A stretch of DNA of 64,000 nucleotides from contig JAHYIO010000028.1 of the NCBI GenBank assembly GCA_020543525.1, positions 930,001-994,000 of the forward strand, in the 5' to 3' direction. Below the pieces are notes generated by a model, which saw nothing but the letters and a program-made list of their open reading frames with translations, had not been told where the DNA came from and did no database searches. Source of the stretch: Coriolopsis trogii. Taxonomy: Eukaryota > Basidiomycota > Agaricomycetes > Polyporales > Polyporaceae. The position numbers and the translations under genes were made by a program. Of this stretch, positions 11,708-24,569 are shown piece after piece (position 1 is the first letter of the stretch; each line of letters opens with the position of its first letter).

Positions 11708-13035
11708 CGTGAAGAGTGCAGGGAGTATGCTGGGAATGCTAGGCGTCGGTGGGACTGGTGAGACATCTTGTGAGCGGCGGGGAGGCGTATATATCGTCGG
11801 TCTGTTGGGCAAGCGTAGAAGCAATCGAGAGGCAATCGAAGGAGGAGGGGAGAGCAATCGCACAACACCCACCGACCGTCGCGCTTGCTGGGAGCCGCCC
11901 ACCGGCGCAAACAAACAAACACCTACGGACACCGACGCCTGTTACGTACTTGCCTACCCTCACCTCCCCCACTTCCTGGACAGCGCGAGAGCTGCAACAG
12001 ACACCCGCTTGGTAGGTGTCATCTCGGCGGAGGCCTACAGGGAACCAAGGACTGTCACGGCCACTGCCGCTAGTATTTCGACAGGTCAGCCATGCTGAGG
12101 AGATGACGCAGACACGCGCTGCGTTTGTGCAGAGTGCGGCCGTCTCGGAACACGGGCGCAGGTCGTGAAGTATCTGCGAAGAGAGCTGAGATCGAAGGGC
12201 AATCTCGGATGCCGCCCTCGGGGCGGAGGAAATCGTCCCTGGCGTCACGTCACCCAGTCCTACTCCTGCTCCTGCCATGATGCCACTCGCCACATGTGTG
12301 TCCTCTGCCGACGACAGATCCATAGTAGCAGGTGCAGCGACTGCCGTCTCACGAGGATGCGTGCTGACGATGCCCGCAGATTGTATGCACAGGGCACCGG
12401 GGGCGTTGGGTGGGAAGACTGCCGTAAAGAGAGTCTAACTTTAATCTGTCCGTAGGGAGCTCGATCGTGGCCTTCTCCGTGTCCTTGGAAGTGTATCTGG
12501 AAGAGAAGGAGGCGTCCTCATCTTGTCTTCGTCACATTTGCAATGCCATCGAGCACACGCAGCCGACAGGGACAATACCACGCTCGAAGAACGCTTCCCG
12601 ATATGGCACGTCACAACAAAGATTGTGGAGGGGTATTCGCCTGCGCCCGCTCATTGGCGTCTGCGCCTGCCTGAAGAGGACAGAAGGACCATGCTGTCTC
12701 TGCCAGATTCGGACGGGCGTGGACCCAATGGACGGACGCTGCTGTCGAAGAGAAGCTGAAGGTTTGATGGACGTCGTCCTCCGCTCGCCCCCCTCCGACC
12801 TATATAAATCTCCGCCCCCGCGTACTCCGCCCGCTTTCGCCCCTTCCCAGTCCCATCCGTCTAATTCCTCAGCCCTAATCTCGCAGAAGACAACCTCATC
12901 AACGTATCCGGTCTCCCCACAGCCGTCCAAGTACAGCTAATCCCTGCATACTACTTCCCGTTATCCGCATAGCAATCGTTATAGTCTCCTTCCCGCCCAC
13001 CTGGGACCCCCGCTCCCTTCCTGCTATCACCTGCA
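11708..13035. promoter_or_regulatory. Divergent intergenic region with TATA box
   Basis: 1.3 kb separates the start codons of two divergent genes. A clear TATA element, TATATAAAT, lies at 12801-12809 on the plus strand, about 230 bases before the RRM gene's ATG, and is followed by a C-rich stretch likely to hold the transcription start. Open frames on both strands between 11740 and 12930 overlap each other and look like chance frames. Confidence 0.5.
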
Positions 13036-15974
13036 ATGTCTAGCTCTCCTGCACAAGCACCGCTTTCGCCATCTCGCTCTCCGTCGTTCTCTTCCGCTTT
13101 CTCTCGCTCTCCGTGCGATACGCCCGCCACACCTCCTACCGCATCCGCTTGTCCCTCGCATGCTCCTCCCACTCCGCCCGATTCGACCTCTCGCATAGCT
13201 TCAAATCTCGCATCCTCTCCTCGCCCTGTCGCGAGCCCTAACGCGTCCTCTGATTCCTCACTATCCGCAACATTCTCTGCAACCTCGCCTGAATTTCATT
13301 CGCGTCTTCTCGACACGCCCATCGACATACATTGCCTTGCTCCCGAACTTGACAGCCCGGCTGTGCTCCCGGATTCCGCAGCCCATGTTGAGCGCGAGGC
13401 TGTTTCTGCGTATAAGCCCGTGAATCCTGGTAGCCCTTGTACGTCATCTTTGCCACCTTCCATTTCGTCAGTGCTTGATCGGACTGCCCAGCGCCTGCTC
13501 CAGAAGCCATGTCTCACAAGCTGCGTCGAGACAGTCTTCCCCCTCCATTCATCCCAGCCGCCGTTCGTTCTCAGACTGAGCGTGGAGAATTCGAGGCGGA
13601 CGCGGAGGCCCCTTCTCCCGACTCACGTCCTCCCAACGTTTACATCAACGGACTCCCCCCCAATTTCCCGGAGGAAGACCTGCTCGCGATGTGTCGCCCG
13701 TTCGGACCAGTGATAAGTGTCCGAACATTCACTCGGCATGTGAGCGACAAGCCTTCGTGAGTTTTCCGCCTGTCACGCTTCCTTGTATTCAATAGCTCTT
13801 ACTGATCCATCTCAAATTGCAGGGGTTACGGTTTCGTGCTGTGAGTCTAGGTTTTTGCGCTCTCATTTTGTTTCTTAAACCGTTTGCCAGTTTCGAGACC
13901 CTTGCCTCCGCAGAGAGATGTATTGAATCCCTACGCAAGTGGCGCAATCTGCATCCGTCTTTCTCAAAGGTCAGTGGATCGCAATCCTTCTTGCTGCGCA
14001 TACTCATGCCTGTATAGCAAGTTCACAAAATACCTGGCACGACGTACGCCACCGTGCCACCCAGCGTTGCTGCGAATAGCGGTCCTGTAGACACCTTCAA
14101 AGCGAAGATGGAGCAACTTGGCGATGGTGCCTCTACCAATCTCTACATGGAGGGTCTGCCCTTGAGCATTACCGAGGAAACTTTGCGCGCTCTTGTTACG
14201 CCATACCGCATTATGAGTTCTCGATTCTTCCACACACGTCTCAGCAGTCCGCCTAGGATAATCGCTTTCGTGAGGTGAGTAAACGGCTTGATTACAGATG
14301 CGATTGATATGCTCACAATCCGCAGGCTTGAGACTCGCACTGCAGCAGAGGATATTATCGAGCGCCTGCATGGGCGTCTGGTCAGAGGATGGAACGATGC
14401 TGGATGCCGTATCTCCGTAAGATTTGCGGACACAGCCGAGCAGAGGGAGATGAGAGTGAGTCCTGCTATCCGTGAGCGGGACCAAATTGACTAATATCTG
14501 TTCCTCGCAGAGGAACGAGCGCCAGGGTCGTGACGGCGAACAATCTCCCGCTCGCTTGACCATGGCTCGCGCAGCCCTTTTGAATCTCAAGGGTACTCAG
14601 TACCAGGCCTCAACTCCTTCGCCAACTCTTACGGACATCAGCCTCGGCGCGTTGTCGAGCCCGTCGCACGCCAACATGTTCAACCAGCTTGGACTTGGCC
14701 AACTTCCGGCACACATCGCACCGCTTTCACCCACATCCCCTCTGCCCGTCCCAGATGCTTTTGTCCCAAGCAACATAGGCCGACAGACTCACGGCCCTCT
14801 TGGAAGCAACATGTCGGCGTTGGATGCTCTTAATTCTCGAGCCGCACATGTGCCCACGCAAGGTCTTCGCCTTACTCAGCACATGTCTGGCGACGGCTCT
14901 GATCTACTCGAAGACCAGTCCGACATGCAGTATGCCCTCATGGGGATGCCGGGTCTTCGCGCCCGGATCCAAAACGGCTATACCCCCGTGGAGCAACTCA
15001 TTCTACAGGCCCACGCTCGACAACAACGCGCGAGTGCCCACGCTTCTCAAGGCGGACTGGGAGACGTCCTCATGCACGACGTCCATGGAGACGCTGGTGC
15101 TGGTGCGCGCGCAGGGAGAGATTCACTTGGACGCGGAGGAACCCGTCGTTTGGTGGACTTCCTCCCTCAAATGTCCGAAGACGACTTCCATGCGACGGGG
15201 CCGAATCAACACTCTCTCCCCATTAGTCAACAGAGTCGTCAACGCAATCACACTCTCGCTGTCCAGGCTCGAACTGACGTTGACACCCAAGGCTCGCATA
15301 TGCGCGCTACTACTTTACCTTCTCAATACGTCGGCATTCGTAACCATCCCACTAATACCAACGCTCCCCTCTACGACTCCAGCATTAGTCTTGGCACCAA
15401 TCGTTCACACAACATCACTGTTCCCACTAGTAAAGTCGGTGTGGGCACTAGTAAAGTCGCCCACACCAACAACGCATCGATTATGAACAGCAAGCACGGC
15501 TCCTACGTTCCTTCCAGCAACAGCAAGTCTAGTATGTCGCGCAACCTCGGCAACAACACGAACTCAAACACGATACCCGATACCCAAACCCTATTCTCCA
15601 GCAAGAACAACATCAACATCTCGAGCGCCGCTTCCCGCTTGGGTTCGACTATCCCTACAGGATCTCATTCGACTTCTACATCTTCGAAGAGTACGATGTC
15701 GAATTCCACCGCTATCGCATGTTCGCGTCCTTCAAACATGGGGATCGATGACGATGACGATAGCTCGTCGGTCGTCTCGCCAGCTCTAACTTATTCAGCT
15801 CGTACCCCCGCGACGCTCAGCCCCGCTACTCCTTATTCCGGCTTTTTCACGGAGAGCGGAGAGACATTCAAGGGGCAATTCAACAATGCTGTCGTGGGGA
15901 TGGGGAACATGCGTCTCGATGGGAAGACCATTGAGAAGCAGATTCATCAGTCTGGCGAGATGGGAAGCGAGTGA
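13036..15974 (+). CDS. Two-RRM RNA-binding protein
   Basis: Seven exons: 13036-13438, 13492-13756, 13823-13840, 13891-13969, 14018-14274, 14326-14455 and 14511-15974, totalling 871 residues with every phase consistent. The N-terminal 180 residues are Ser/Pro-rich. RRM1 starts at NVYINGLPPNF (RNP2) and has RNP1 as GYGFVLFET, carried partly by an 18-base microexon. RRM2 starts at TNLYMEGLPLSI and has a weaker RNP1 (PPRIIAFVRLET). The rest, about 480 residues, is low-complexity Ser/Asn/Thr with MxMPGLRARIQNGYTPVEQ as its most ordered part, plus an acidic DDDDDSSSVV patch. The tandem spacing resembles MSSP/RBMS-type proteins of fungi, which bind single-stranded RNA or DNA. A post-transcriptional role is likely; the target is unknown. 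Confidence 0.88.
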
Positions 15975-17157
15975 CTTTGCCCGATTCGTATCCTCAGGTC
16001 TACTGTGAACGCTAGCTTTACGAGATTGTAGGATTCGGTGACGAGAATGTTTCTGAACTGTGTATTTCTACTGTACGCCTTACATTGTCCGAAGTAATGA
16101 GAAGGGACACCGATGGTGTCGCCAGAGCGAAGTTGTGTATCTGCATGTAGATCCTTGTTGTACGATAGCTAGCCATGTTGGTCGTAGACAGTTAGAGAGG
16201 CAATGGTACCTGATATCGATACACATACTCGGGTGGCTTGGACATTCTCTTCAATAAATCTCTACCATCGTTACGATACACGTACATTGCATGAGGGTTC
16301 ACTTGAGTTCGGAGCAGGAGTGCAACGAGCGCCTGTGATCCCGATCTTCGTCACTGACCACCACGTCGCCGTCTGAATGTTGCACTCCAGAAGACGCGAC
16401 ATCTCCGGAATGTGTCATGTAAAGCGGGGCTTTCTTAGGATCCATACGCTGTTGCTGACCAGTATCTCACCTCTCAGCAGTCTTCCCATGCACTGGCCGT
16501 CCCTCCAAATTCCCCGGAGACGAGGTTCCGAACTTAGTCTCGATGCATATGCTCTTGACCTGCTGTCGTTCTCGTCCCAAGACAACATTGCGTACTTAAG
16601 CGGCCATGCAGGGCGGAGTCAACTTACTCAGTCTCCCTTGAACTTCGCAAATGCTATATTATGATGCTCGGCCCTTCGACATGCACACCGTCTGGACTGT
16701 GTGCGGTTTTCTGTCATGGGCTGCAGGTGGGTTCTACTAGGTTCGACTCGGCAAGTGGTCATTTGATTGCTCATCATCAGTGCGACAATGGAATTGTCGT
16801 ACTGGACAGCACTTCGCGTGCCTACAAATATCACCGCCATGGCTAGCACAAGGTGAGCACCGCAATACCGTAATCGCGATATGCAGTGCATTCAGATTGT
16901 TCCTTAGTCTTCAGGTCTTCTCATAATCGGTGGGAACGCCAGGACAGGGAGTGCCAACGTCTGCGCAGCTACATACAGTTGCAGACGCGCAAGATAGTGC
17001 ATCGCCCTGCGCGGCTTGAGCGAAGCTATATGCGCTCTTCGAGAGACATCGTCATCGATTTCTTCCCTCCGAATTCCTCTGTCCTAGTCGGTCACCTCTA
17101 GCATCCTCTCCCGCTTCTCGCGCTCCCGGACTGGCCGAAGTCGAGCTCGCTCTCGTC
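15975..17157. other. Intergenic region without a recognised gene
   Basis: 1.2 kb between two plus-strand genes. A minus-strand frame from 16891 to 16628 contains one hydrophobic stretch (LVLAMAVIFVGT), but no exons linking it into a gene could be found. A plus-strand frame at 16377-16664 has no recognisable content. Confidence 0.4.
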
Positions 17158-18571
17158 ATGATACCCATCACCTTCAACTCCTTCGGAGACATCGTCACCG
17201 CGGCTGACCTCGCGATCCGCATATCCAAGGCCCTCAGCTCAAGTATGGGCTCGACCTACGAATACCAATACCTGATCCAGGAGCTCAACGCGCTCGCATA
17301 CGCACTACAGCTCGCGGACGCCGCGACGCGCACGGGGATGCTGCAGCGCGATGCTGTGAACGGGATCGTGGCGGAGATCGCGCGGTGCCGCGAGGTCATG
17401 GACGCGCTCTGGGAGCGCATCCGCGGATACCAGAAGGCGCTCGGCAGCGGCAAGCGGGGGAGCAGCAGCACCGGGAGCTCGTGGCGGAAGATCGGGTGGG
17501 CGTTGTTCAAGACGCAGGACGTGCAGGAGACGCGGATGAAGCTGTCGAACCATCGGATGACGCTCATCACGCTCATGACGGCATGCAACCTGTATGGTGT
17601 TCGTTCGTTCGCGTGCTGCGGTGGTGGGATGCTGAAATTGCGTGTCTCGTTGTGGTTGGGAATGTTAGGGAGAACATCGAGGAGCTCAAGTCGCAATGCA
17701 CGCGGTTTGAGCGGTCGGTCCATATCCGGCTCGACGAGATCTACACGGCTGTCTGCCAGCTACCGCAGAAGATGGGATACACGGAGGCGAACGGGCTCAG
17801 CATTATAGACTGGCGCGGGGTTGAGTCGATGATTCCACTAGATCTTTGTCGGAGCAAGGATCAGTTCCTGGCGACGTTGAACAGCGTCTTCTACAATTGG
17901 CCGTTCTTCGCCCGGAAGTACGTGCAAAGCGCCAACGGCCTCCTCATATGTGATAAAAAGAGGAGCTACCTGGACCGCAATAACGAAGGGTCGTTCCTAA
18001 AGAACCTCGTCGCGGGAGCATCCATCCGCGTCACCGGTCTGCATACGAACAACCTCAAACAAGAGTGGGTTTCTCGAGTGCGATCGCTTCCCTACAACAT
18101 GTGTGTCCAGTACTGCTCCGAATGCGAGAGCGGTGGGCGGTCTGAGTAAGTGTATGGTCATCTCCATTCATGTCATTGTGATGATGTATTCTGTTCCACC
18201 TTCACAGCCCTCTGTCTGCATTCTATGCGTACTGTCACGAGATATCCACCATCCACTTAGGCTGTGACTCCGAGCTCGCAACGTGGAAGGTCACCGTTGA
18301 AGGTAGGGAGACTCGTATACTGCATTGGGAGAAGGATCCTCTCTGACTGTGTCCTATCGCATCAGAGACGTATGACCTAGAGGATGGCCGCTACACGCAC
18401 TGGTATACTTTTCATGACCACCGGTACGCCAGATGTCCTCTGAGCGACGTGGGGGTACCCATCACGTTGCTCAACTGGGCGGGGGAAGAGGAGGACGAAC
18501 AGCGCCTGGGCTTTGCGGAAGGTCCCATCCGCATCCTGCGCGATAATGCGTTCCCGTATACCATTGTATGA
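17158..18571 (+). CDS. Fungal STAND-type N-terminal domain plus ubiquitin-like domain protein
   Basis: Four exons (17158-17591, 17669-18145, 18208-18302, 18366-18571) give 403 residues. The start MIPITFNSFGDIVTAADLA begins an all-helical domain of about 180 residues with YEYQYLIQELNALAYALQ and SSWRKIGWALFKTQDV, the pattern of the N-terminal domain of many fungal STAND/NLR-like proteins. It is followed by a segment beginning LSIIDWRGVESMIPLDLCRS, which matches the fungal ubiquitin-like ULD_2-type domain (two strands, then a helix). The last 110 residues (HLGCDSELATWKVTVEE, THWYTFHDHRYARCPL) are shared by relatives. There is no NTPase and no repeat domain. In fungi such N-domains occur in NLR-like incompatibility and immunity proteins, so a signalling or adaptor role is possible. 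Family membership is judged from motifs; function is inference. Confidence 0.8.
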
Positions 18572-19239
18572 TATTGCTCTGTCTGGCTGTACTATGTGCT
18601 GAGAACCTTTGATCTACAAGAAGCACTGACGGATATGTTCAGTGTAATCTGGGGTTCCGTGTACGGACGACCTGGGCCCTGACGATCGCTTGACGATATT
18701 GGATTTATCTCCATTACATGCTCGTCGGTCTTACCTTGCACGAGGCCACTGAGGACTACCTGAATGCAGACGGTACGCAAATCAGATGCACACTGGAGTC
18801 GAAGGGAAACAGGGCGCGCGCTTCCGACTGCCGCGCGCCTGACAATCAGGCTCGCGCTGACCATTAAAGCTACCTCTCTCGCGCTCCTCTTCATTACCAT
18901 CTCTCAGCCTCATTGCGCGCGGCCATGCGAGCTGGGCAGCGCGACCCCAACAATTGTCTGCTATCACACTTATCTCGGAAGTGAACATGCATAGAGGCCC
19001 CGCACCTCCCCTCACGCGGCGCTCGGGGGATCGACAATTTACGAGGTACGCCACTGAGGTAGCCCTCGCTCGAGCTCCCGAATATCGTCATCGCTGTCAA
19101 CGACGACCGAGACAATATTAATGCTCTACGGTGATTCCAGCTCCGCCTGAGTATAAAATGCGAGACAGGTATGAAAACGGCCGACAAGTCGTGGTGAGTC
19201 TTGCGCACCACATCCCCAAACATCGTACCCAGCATCGGC
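18572..19239. other. Intergenic region without a recognised gene
   Basis: Contains the 3' flank of the ubiquitin-like gene and the promoter of the next gene. Overlapping frames on both strands are not convincing. Nothing else seen. Confidence 0.4.
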
Positions 19240-20506
19240 ATGGTATCGTCTTCACTACTCCTCGCGTTCTGGACCATTGCTCTTGCTCCGACAGTTATAT
19301 GCGCTGCAATTCCGAGCTTGCGCATTGCGACGTACAACGTGCGCGAAGATGTCACGCCGGACAACATTACGGTCCACCAGTCCCTCGACTCGCTCTCTGA
19401 CCCCCTAGAGCCGCCTTCGATGTATTACGGGAAGGCTTTTGAGCTACCTTGGAGTACGAGGAGAATCAAAGTCTATCAGAACCTCGTGAGTCAGCGCGTC
19501 GTTCTTGCGGGTGAGTGTGTCTGCCTATCAAATCCAACCTCTGTCTCTGAATGCGAATCGCGCAGGCTTCCAAGAGGCTCTAGCACGGCAAGTCAACGAT
19601 CTCCAGACTCTTTTTGGCGATGAGTGGGGATGGGTTGGAGTTGGGCGTGAGGATGGAGTCTCTCGTGGGGAGTTCAATCCGATATTCTACAAGAAGTACA
19701 CGCTTCGCTCTTCTCTCAATTAGACCGCGGATAAACTCATGTCAAACATAGGTCAGACATCAAACTCATCTCCAATGGTACCTTCTGGCTATCGTGAGTG
19801 TATGCATAAGTATGGTCCACGGGTTAGGCGTTTTCATCTTCACCTCATCAGGAACACACCGTTTGAGCCTTCGAAATACCCCGATGCGACCGCCAATCGC
19901 ATCTGCACCGTCACGCATCTCACACTCACATCCGGCTGCGACACGCCCACGAACTTCACCTACCTCAACACGCACCTCGATGACAAGTCGGACGAGCAGC
20001 GCCAGCTTGCCGCGTCCTTGCTTCTCGTGCGCGCCCGGTACGAGGCGTACGCAACTGGGGGCCCAGTGTTCGTGACCGGTGACTTCAACAGTCCCTCGAT
20101 GGGGTCCAACGCAAGCGCATACAATATCATCACCGGCCAGGCCATGCCCGTCGCGGTCAACGAGACGTTCGCCGCGAAGTACGCGGTGCCGCATGGAACG
20201 TTCCCCGACTTCAAGATGCTCGACCTGAAGGCGCAGACCCCTCACGAATCGGTGACTGGAAACTTTGCGACGTACACTGGGTTCCACTTGCCCCTCGACG
20301 CGTCGGTGTACGAACGTCTTGATTTTGTGTTCGGGGGTAGCAACGGGAACTGGTACGTCCACGTCTGTGCATTACTGCCTCGATGCGATCGCTTACGAGT
20401 ACGCAGGAGCGCGGTTGCGTATCATGTTGGCTCGTCCTTGACAGACGACGGTGTCTTGGCCAGCGACCACCGCCCGGTAATTGTAGACGTCACGCTTTCC
20501 CACTGA
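19240..20506 (+). CDS. Secreted endonuclease/exonuclease/phosphatase family hydrolase
   Basis: Five exons (19240-19510, 19566-19695, 19752-19793, 19852-20352, 20407-20506) give 347 residues. The start was placed at MVSSSLLLAFWTIALAP because it yields a classic signal peptide ending near VICA; an in-frame upstream ATG at 19201 would weaken it. The fold's metal and catalytic motifs are all present in order: TYNVRED (Asn), GFQEAL (Glu), NTHLDD (His/Asp), TGDFNSP (Asp-x-Asn) and the terminal ASDHRPV (Asp-His). There are several N-glycosylation sequons. The family cleaves phosphodiester or phosphomonoester bonds, and the substrate of secreted fungal members is generally unknown. The length is that of a single catalytic domain with no extra module. 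Confidence 0.92.
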
Positions 20507-21678
20507 TCACACCTTACGAACGATAACGTCCACGCATACGAATGTCAATGCCTAATCGGACAGCGTACAACCAGTATTTCTATTGGACTATAATACCCTG
20601 AGCTACGCAGTGCACGCGTAACGATTAGAACATCTCGGCTCGATCATTGTATTTTGCAAACTCAATCCATGATCAGACTACATCAGGTGTCTTGTGTCTC
20701 GAGCTCATTGCTCAGCACTTAGTTGAGAAGGCACGTTGATGATAGCCTTGCTCTGTACTATCATAGCATCCTGATGTATTCACCCACCTTCACAAACCGT
20801 AGAACGGACGGCCTCACACCATACAAGATAATGCGTACATATCCTCTGCTACTATGGGATTTACAAGATACTGAGGTGTGTATACGAACTCCGAGTCACT
20901 ACAAGGGGGAGGGGAGGGGATACTGGGACGCTACGGCAAAAAGGTGAATGACCCAACAACGACGTTGTGCGACAGCCGCATCTCCGTCACCTATGATGCA
21001 TAGGAAAGAGATGCGCACACGCTCGCACTCCGAGCGCGCGCTTGAGACGGAGCTGTATCATCCTCGAGCTCTTGCTTTGACTCGGACGAGCAGTCTAACC
21101 AGCCGAGACAGTCTCCGGTAGTTGTATCCCACACTTCCACCAATTCCACGTACGCGTGTACGTACGTTGATCCTGGATCTTCGAACTGCCCGAACTCTCA
21201 CGCGGGGTCATTTCATTAGCTGCAGAAGTCGCCTCGGAGGGTGTGTGCGCTTCATAACAACCAGAAGTGGAGGTGAAGGCAGCGAAGAAAACTTCGTCTT
21301 GGAAAGCGAATTTGTGTCGTCGCAATCATCCGACTCACAAGCCCAAGTCTGCGGTGACGCGCGAGTCCCTCGTCATCCGTTAACGGTGGGGATCTACATA
21401 GCATTCAACTGCAGCGATAGTGCAATACACACCATACTTTCAGGTGATCCTCACGGATGCGCACCTCCCGCAAAATCGGCAGGGGGGAACGCCAGACACC
21501 GATCGTATGTCATGGAAAAGCAGTCGGATGTGCGACGAACTCCCACTGATATAAATCCTCAATAAATACAGCATCATGCCACAGGAACGATATCACGGCG
21601 TGCAGGAAGCAGAATACACCTACGAAGACAGGGACAAAGGACGAAAATACGCACGTTAAAAGAACTGACATGTCAATG
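20507..21678. other. Intergenic region without a recognised gene
   Basis: 1.2 kb between a plus-strand and a minus-strand 3' end. A plus frame at 21122-21565 (147 residues) has no recognisable motif, and its codons resemble the flanking non-coding sequence. Nothing else seen. Confidence 0.4.
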
Positions 21679-24407
21679 CTACGTCCGACCACGCCCCAAG
21701 CGACTCCTCACAGCCCGACAAGCCTTCCTTGCCCACTTCCAGAGTGCAAGCGGCCAAGGAAGCGTGTCGGGGTGTCCATCCGTCATCACGAATCGTCTCG
21801 AGGAGCTCACGTATTGGAACAGATGGTCGTCGAACACCCGCCGGGCCTCCTCGTCGCTCCGCGCCTGCTCGAGTGTGTCCCAGGTCGAGGTCGGCGCTGA
21901 ACCACAAGGCACATCCGAGGGTGCCCAGGTACGGAGGGATGAAGAGATGTTGACACCTCCAACGGTGGATTACCTCGAGGAACGCCGCGCCTACAGCGAC
22001 GAGGAGGAGAAGCGCAAAGAGAGAGTGCACAGTGCGTGGCCTAGTACGCTTGTCAGCTCTGTTCGCGTTGCATGCAAGTAAACGTGGATGAGCTCACACC
22101 AAGAAACCCCTCGAGCACTTCGCACCGACTTGCACGGAGATGGCTTGCGGCTGCTCCACGAAGTACAGACGCTTTGCAATCAAGCTGAGATACGTGTTCT
22201 AAAATGCAACATCCAGTCAACACGTGTTCTGGACATGTTCCCACATACTTACGTATATATCAGCTGTGATGTTGGTGAAGCCATATGTCGTGAACGTCTC
22301 CACCAGGTACGGATCCTTGGCTTTGGCCGCCTGGAACACTGCACCCGGAAGCTGCTGTTGAATCCCTTGGAGCCGCGTCAAGGGCTCCCGTTCCAATAAT
22401 CCCTCGTCGAAGAACAGGCCATTATAGACCGTGTTCTGCGTGCCGATGATGGAGGGGACGTCAAAGGCTGTGCTAACGGAGGTCGTACCCGATACCAGGT
22501 CGACTGCAACAGAAACGTGCGCGACGCTGAGACCAACTGTGCATTGAACCACGGAGGTCCAGGGACTCTTCCCAGGGGAGAAGTAGATCCACGCAGTCTT
22601 GCTGAATTGGGCAGGTATGGGACCAACTTCTTCGCAATCACTGCCAAGAAGCGGCACGACAGCTGCGTTGTATTTATAAGATTTAAATAAGCGACACTGA
22701 ATCTTGCGATTCCCGTACCAAATTGTTCAATAGACGTGTTGTTCACGGTCCAGGAGAATCGGCAGCCACTGAAGTCTGCTGCGATGCTAAAGGCCAAGGT
22801 GGCTTGATTCTGAGTCATTTCGAACTACAATGCATACCTCAAGCTGAGTAGAAGCTGGGAAAAGCGAGTTGATGATTGCGTACCGTGGTAGGTGACACGC
22901 ACGCCGCCTGATTGTGCACCGCACTGACGTTCGCATAAACTGTGCCGTTCACGTCCCTCGGGAGCTACAAGAATCAGAGACATAAATAGTATAATCAGAC
23001 ATCAAGCGACAACGTGATGTATTCACCTCAAAGGTCTCAACGGTATACCCGCTCTCGGTCACAAACGTTGGGAGGGTAACCCCGTATAGTACACGAGCCG
23101 TGGCAAACCCAGAGGCGCCTTGGAAAGCTATATAGTATGTGGTCAGCTCGCTCATCCCTATCAAGAAGCAGCAGATCCGCTGACCGATCATATCTAAGAC
23201 TGACGAATTCTGAACCGTGTGCTGCGCTACCTGCGTTAGCAGTGTCGCGTTTGTACCTGAGCATGTATGAGCGCAAGGATCAACTCAAGAGCGTAAGTGA
23301 GCTTACTCGGGTAAAGCCACCACACATCCTCTACCGAAACCAAGGCGGCCGATAGGGGTTGGAAGGTTTGAGTAAGCAATACCAACACGCAGGCCCAGAG
23401 GACGAAGAAGTCCCCACGCCAACTCGATTTTAATAGTACGATATAGGGGCTATAAGACGTGTCAACGGTGGTAGCGGCGACTGGATTTTTGAGGTAGACC
23501 TTGACTGGGTATAATCCAGAAAAATCGTATTGTCGGCAGTCCGTTTATGCGAACACTGGTCCGCTAAGTTGAGGAACGGCTAGAGAGATGGGCTGAAGTC
23601 AAGCGAGATCTCACGATCTCTACAAACGGAGTCGGAGCTTGCCTGCATCCTCTGTATTTCTGCAACGGTAGATGACCATATCCAAGAGAATATCATGGAT
23701 AGGACCACTGTAAGAGGCTTCTACGGAGAGTGTGAACGAGGTTTTGCGGTTACACTAAGACATAACGTTTGCTTACCGTCAATAAGAAATGCTGTACACT
23801 CTTCTCCTCGACGAGCGCCGTAGGGGCAGGCCACCCTAAGATATATCACTCTCACGAGACTCAACCTGTCTTTGTTGTCGACGTACCTCCATCTCTTTTG
23901 TTCTTCCAGAGAGAACACTCCAATGCGACTGCGCAGATTACTGTGGCCAGTAACGCGAAGGACCACCACTTCAATGGGAAGGGCCGCGAATCGGGACCAC
24001 CTTCCAGACCCTTCTCCACGTCTCCTACAAGCGATCGTGAAGCTGAGTATATAGTCGCATACAAATGAAGACTCACGCTCTTTGCAGACCCCAGACAATG
24101 ACTCCACTGAGCTCATCGCAGTGGATGAGCTTATGCAAGAGTGCGGCGTCCGTCGCGGGGAGCCTTCCGCAGGACCAACCGGTTCCGGGGGATTTACCGC
24201 GATACAAGGGAACCGTTCCAGCACAGGGGTTGACGGCGCGGTAACGTATGCCTCCCCAAGTATGCTTCGGCGAGACTTCATGATATGTGAGCAACGATGA
24301 AAGGATGTATCCAGCTGATGACTCACCGTTGCATTGTCGACATCTGCATATGCTGCATCACGCCGTCTGGCATGGAAAGACTCATCCGTGGCGCGGATAT
24401 AAGACAT
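21679..24407 (-). CDS. Large basidiomycete multi-pass membrane protein, uncharacterised
   Basis: A many-exon gene starting at MSYIRATDESF (24407) and ending at SRLGRGRT before the stop at 21679. Reading order: a polar N-terminus of about 110 residues; helix 1 in WWSFALLATVICAVALEC; a lumenal piece GWPAPTALVEEKS; helix 2 in VVLSMIFSWIWSSTVAEI followed by QRMQ; a segment DNTIFLDYTQ; a pair of helices around RGDFFVLWACVLVLLTQTF; a long extracellular-like domain (DVNGTVYANVSAVHNQAAC, VNNTSIEQFG, GLFFDEGLLEREPLTR) with many N-glycosylation sequons; a last helix FALLLLVAVGAAFLE; and a cytosolic tail RRVFDDHLFQYVSSSRRF. This order matches a large family of Agaricomycete membrane proteins comparable to ascomycete DUF3433 proteins, with no known function. 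Several joins, notably near 23450 and 21940, are provisional. Confidence 0.75.
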
Positions 24408-24569
24408 CGTGATCTTGATGGGGTATGAAGGATACGTATCGGGTATATGTGCAAAGATCAAAAAGCACAGAGTGATATGTACAGCGGGAACGAAATATAC
24501 AGCAGGGGGAGGGAGGAGAGGGGACGAGAAAACAGGAACCGAAGGCGGTAGAGAAGTCGAGATACGATT

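Noticed and set aside
11739..12930. Several overlapping 80-260 residue ORFs on both strands
   Set aside because: They overlap each other in G+C-rich DNA between divergent promoters, and the plus TATA box at 12,801 lies inside one of them.
16628..16891. Minus-strand ORF with one hydrophobic stretch
   Set aside because: A single short helix-like segment, no joinable exons up- or downstream, and no family features. It could be a relic but cannot be supported.
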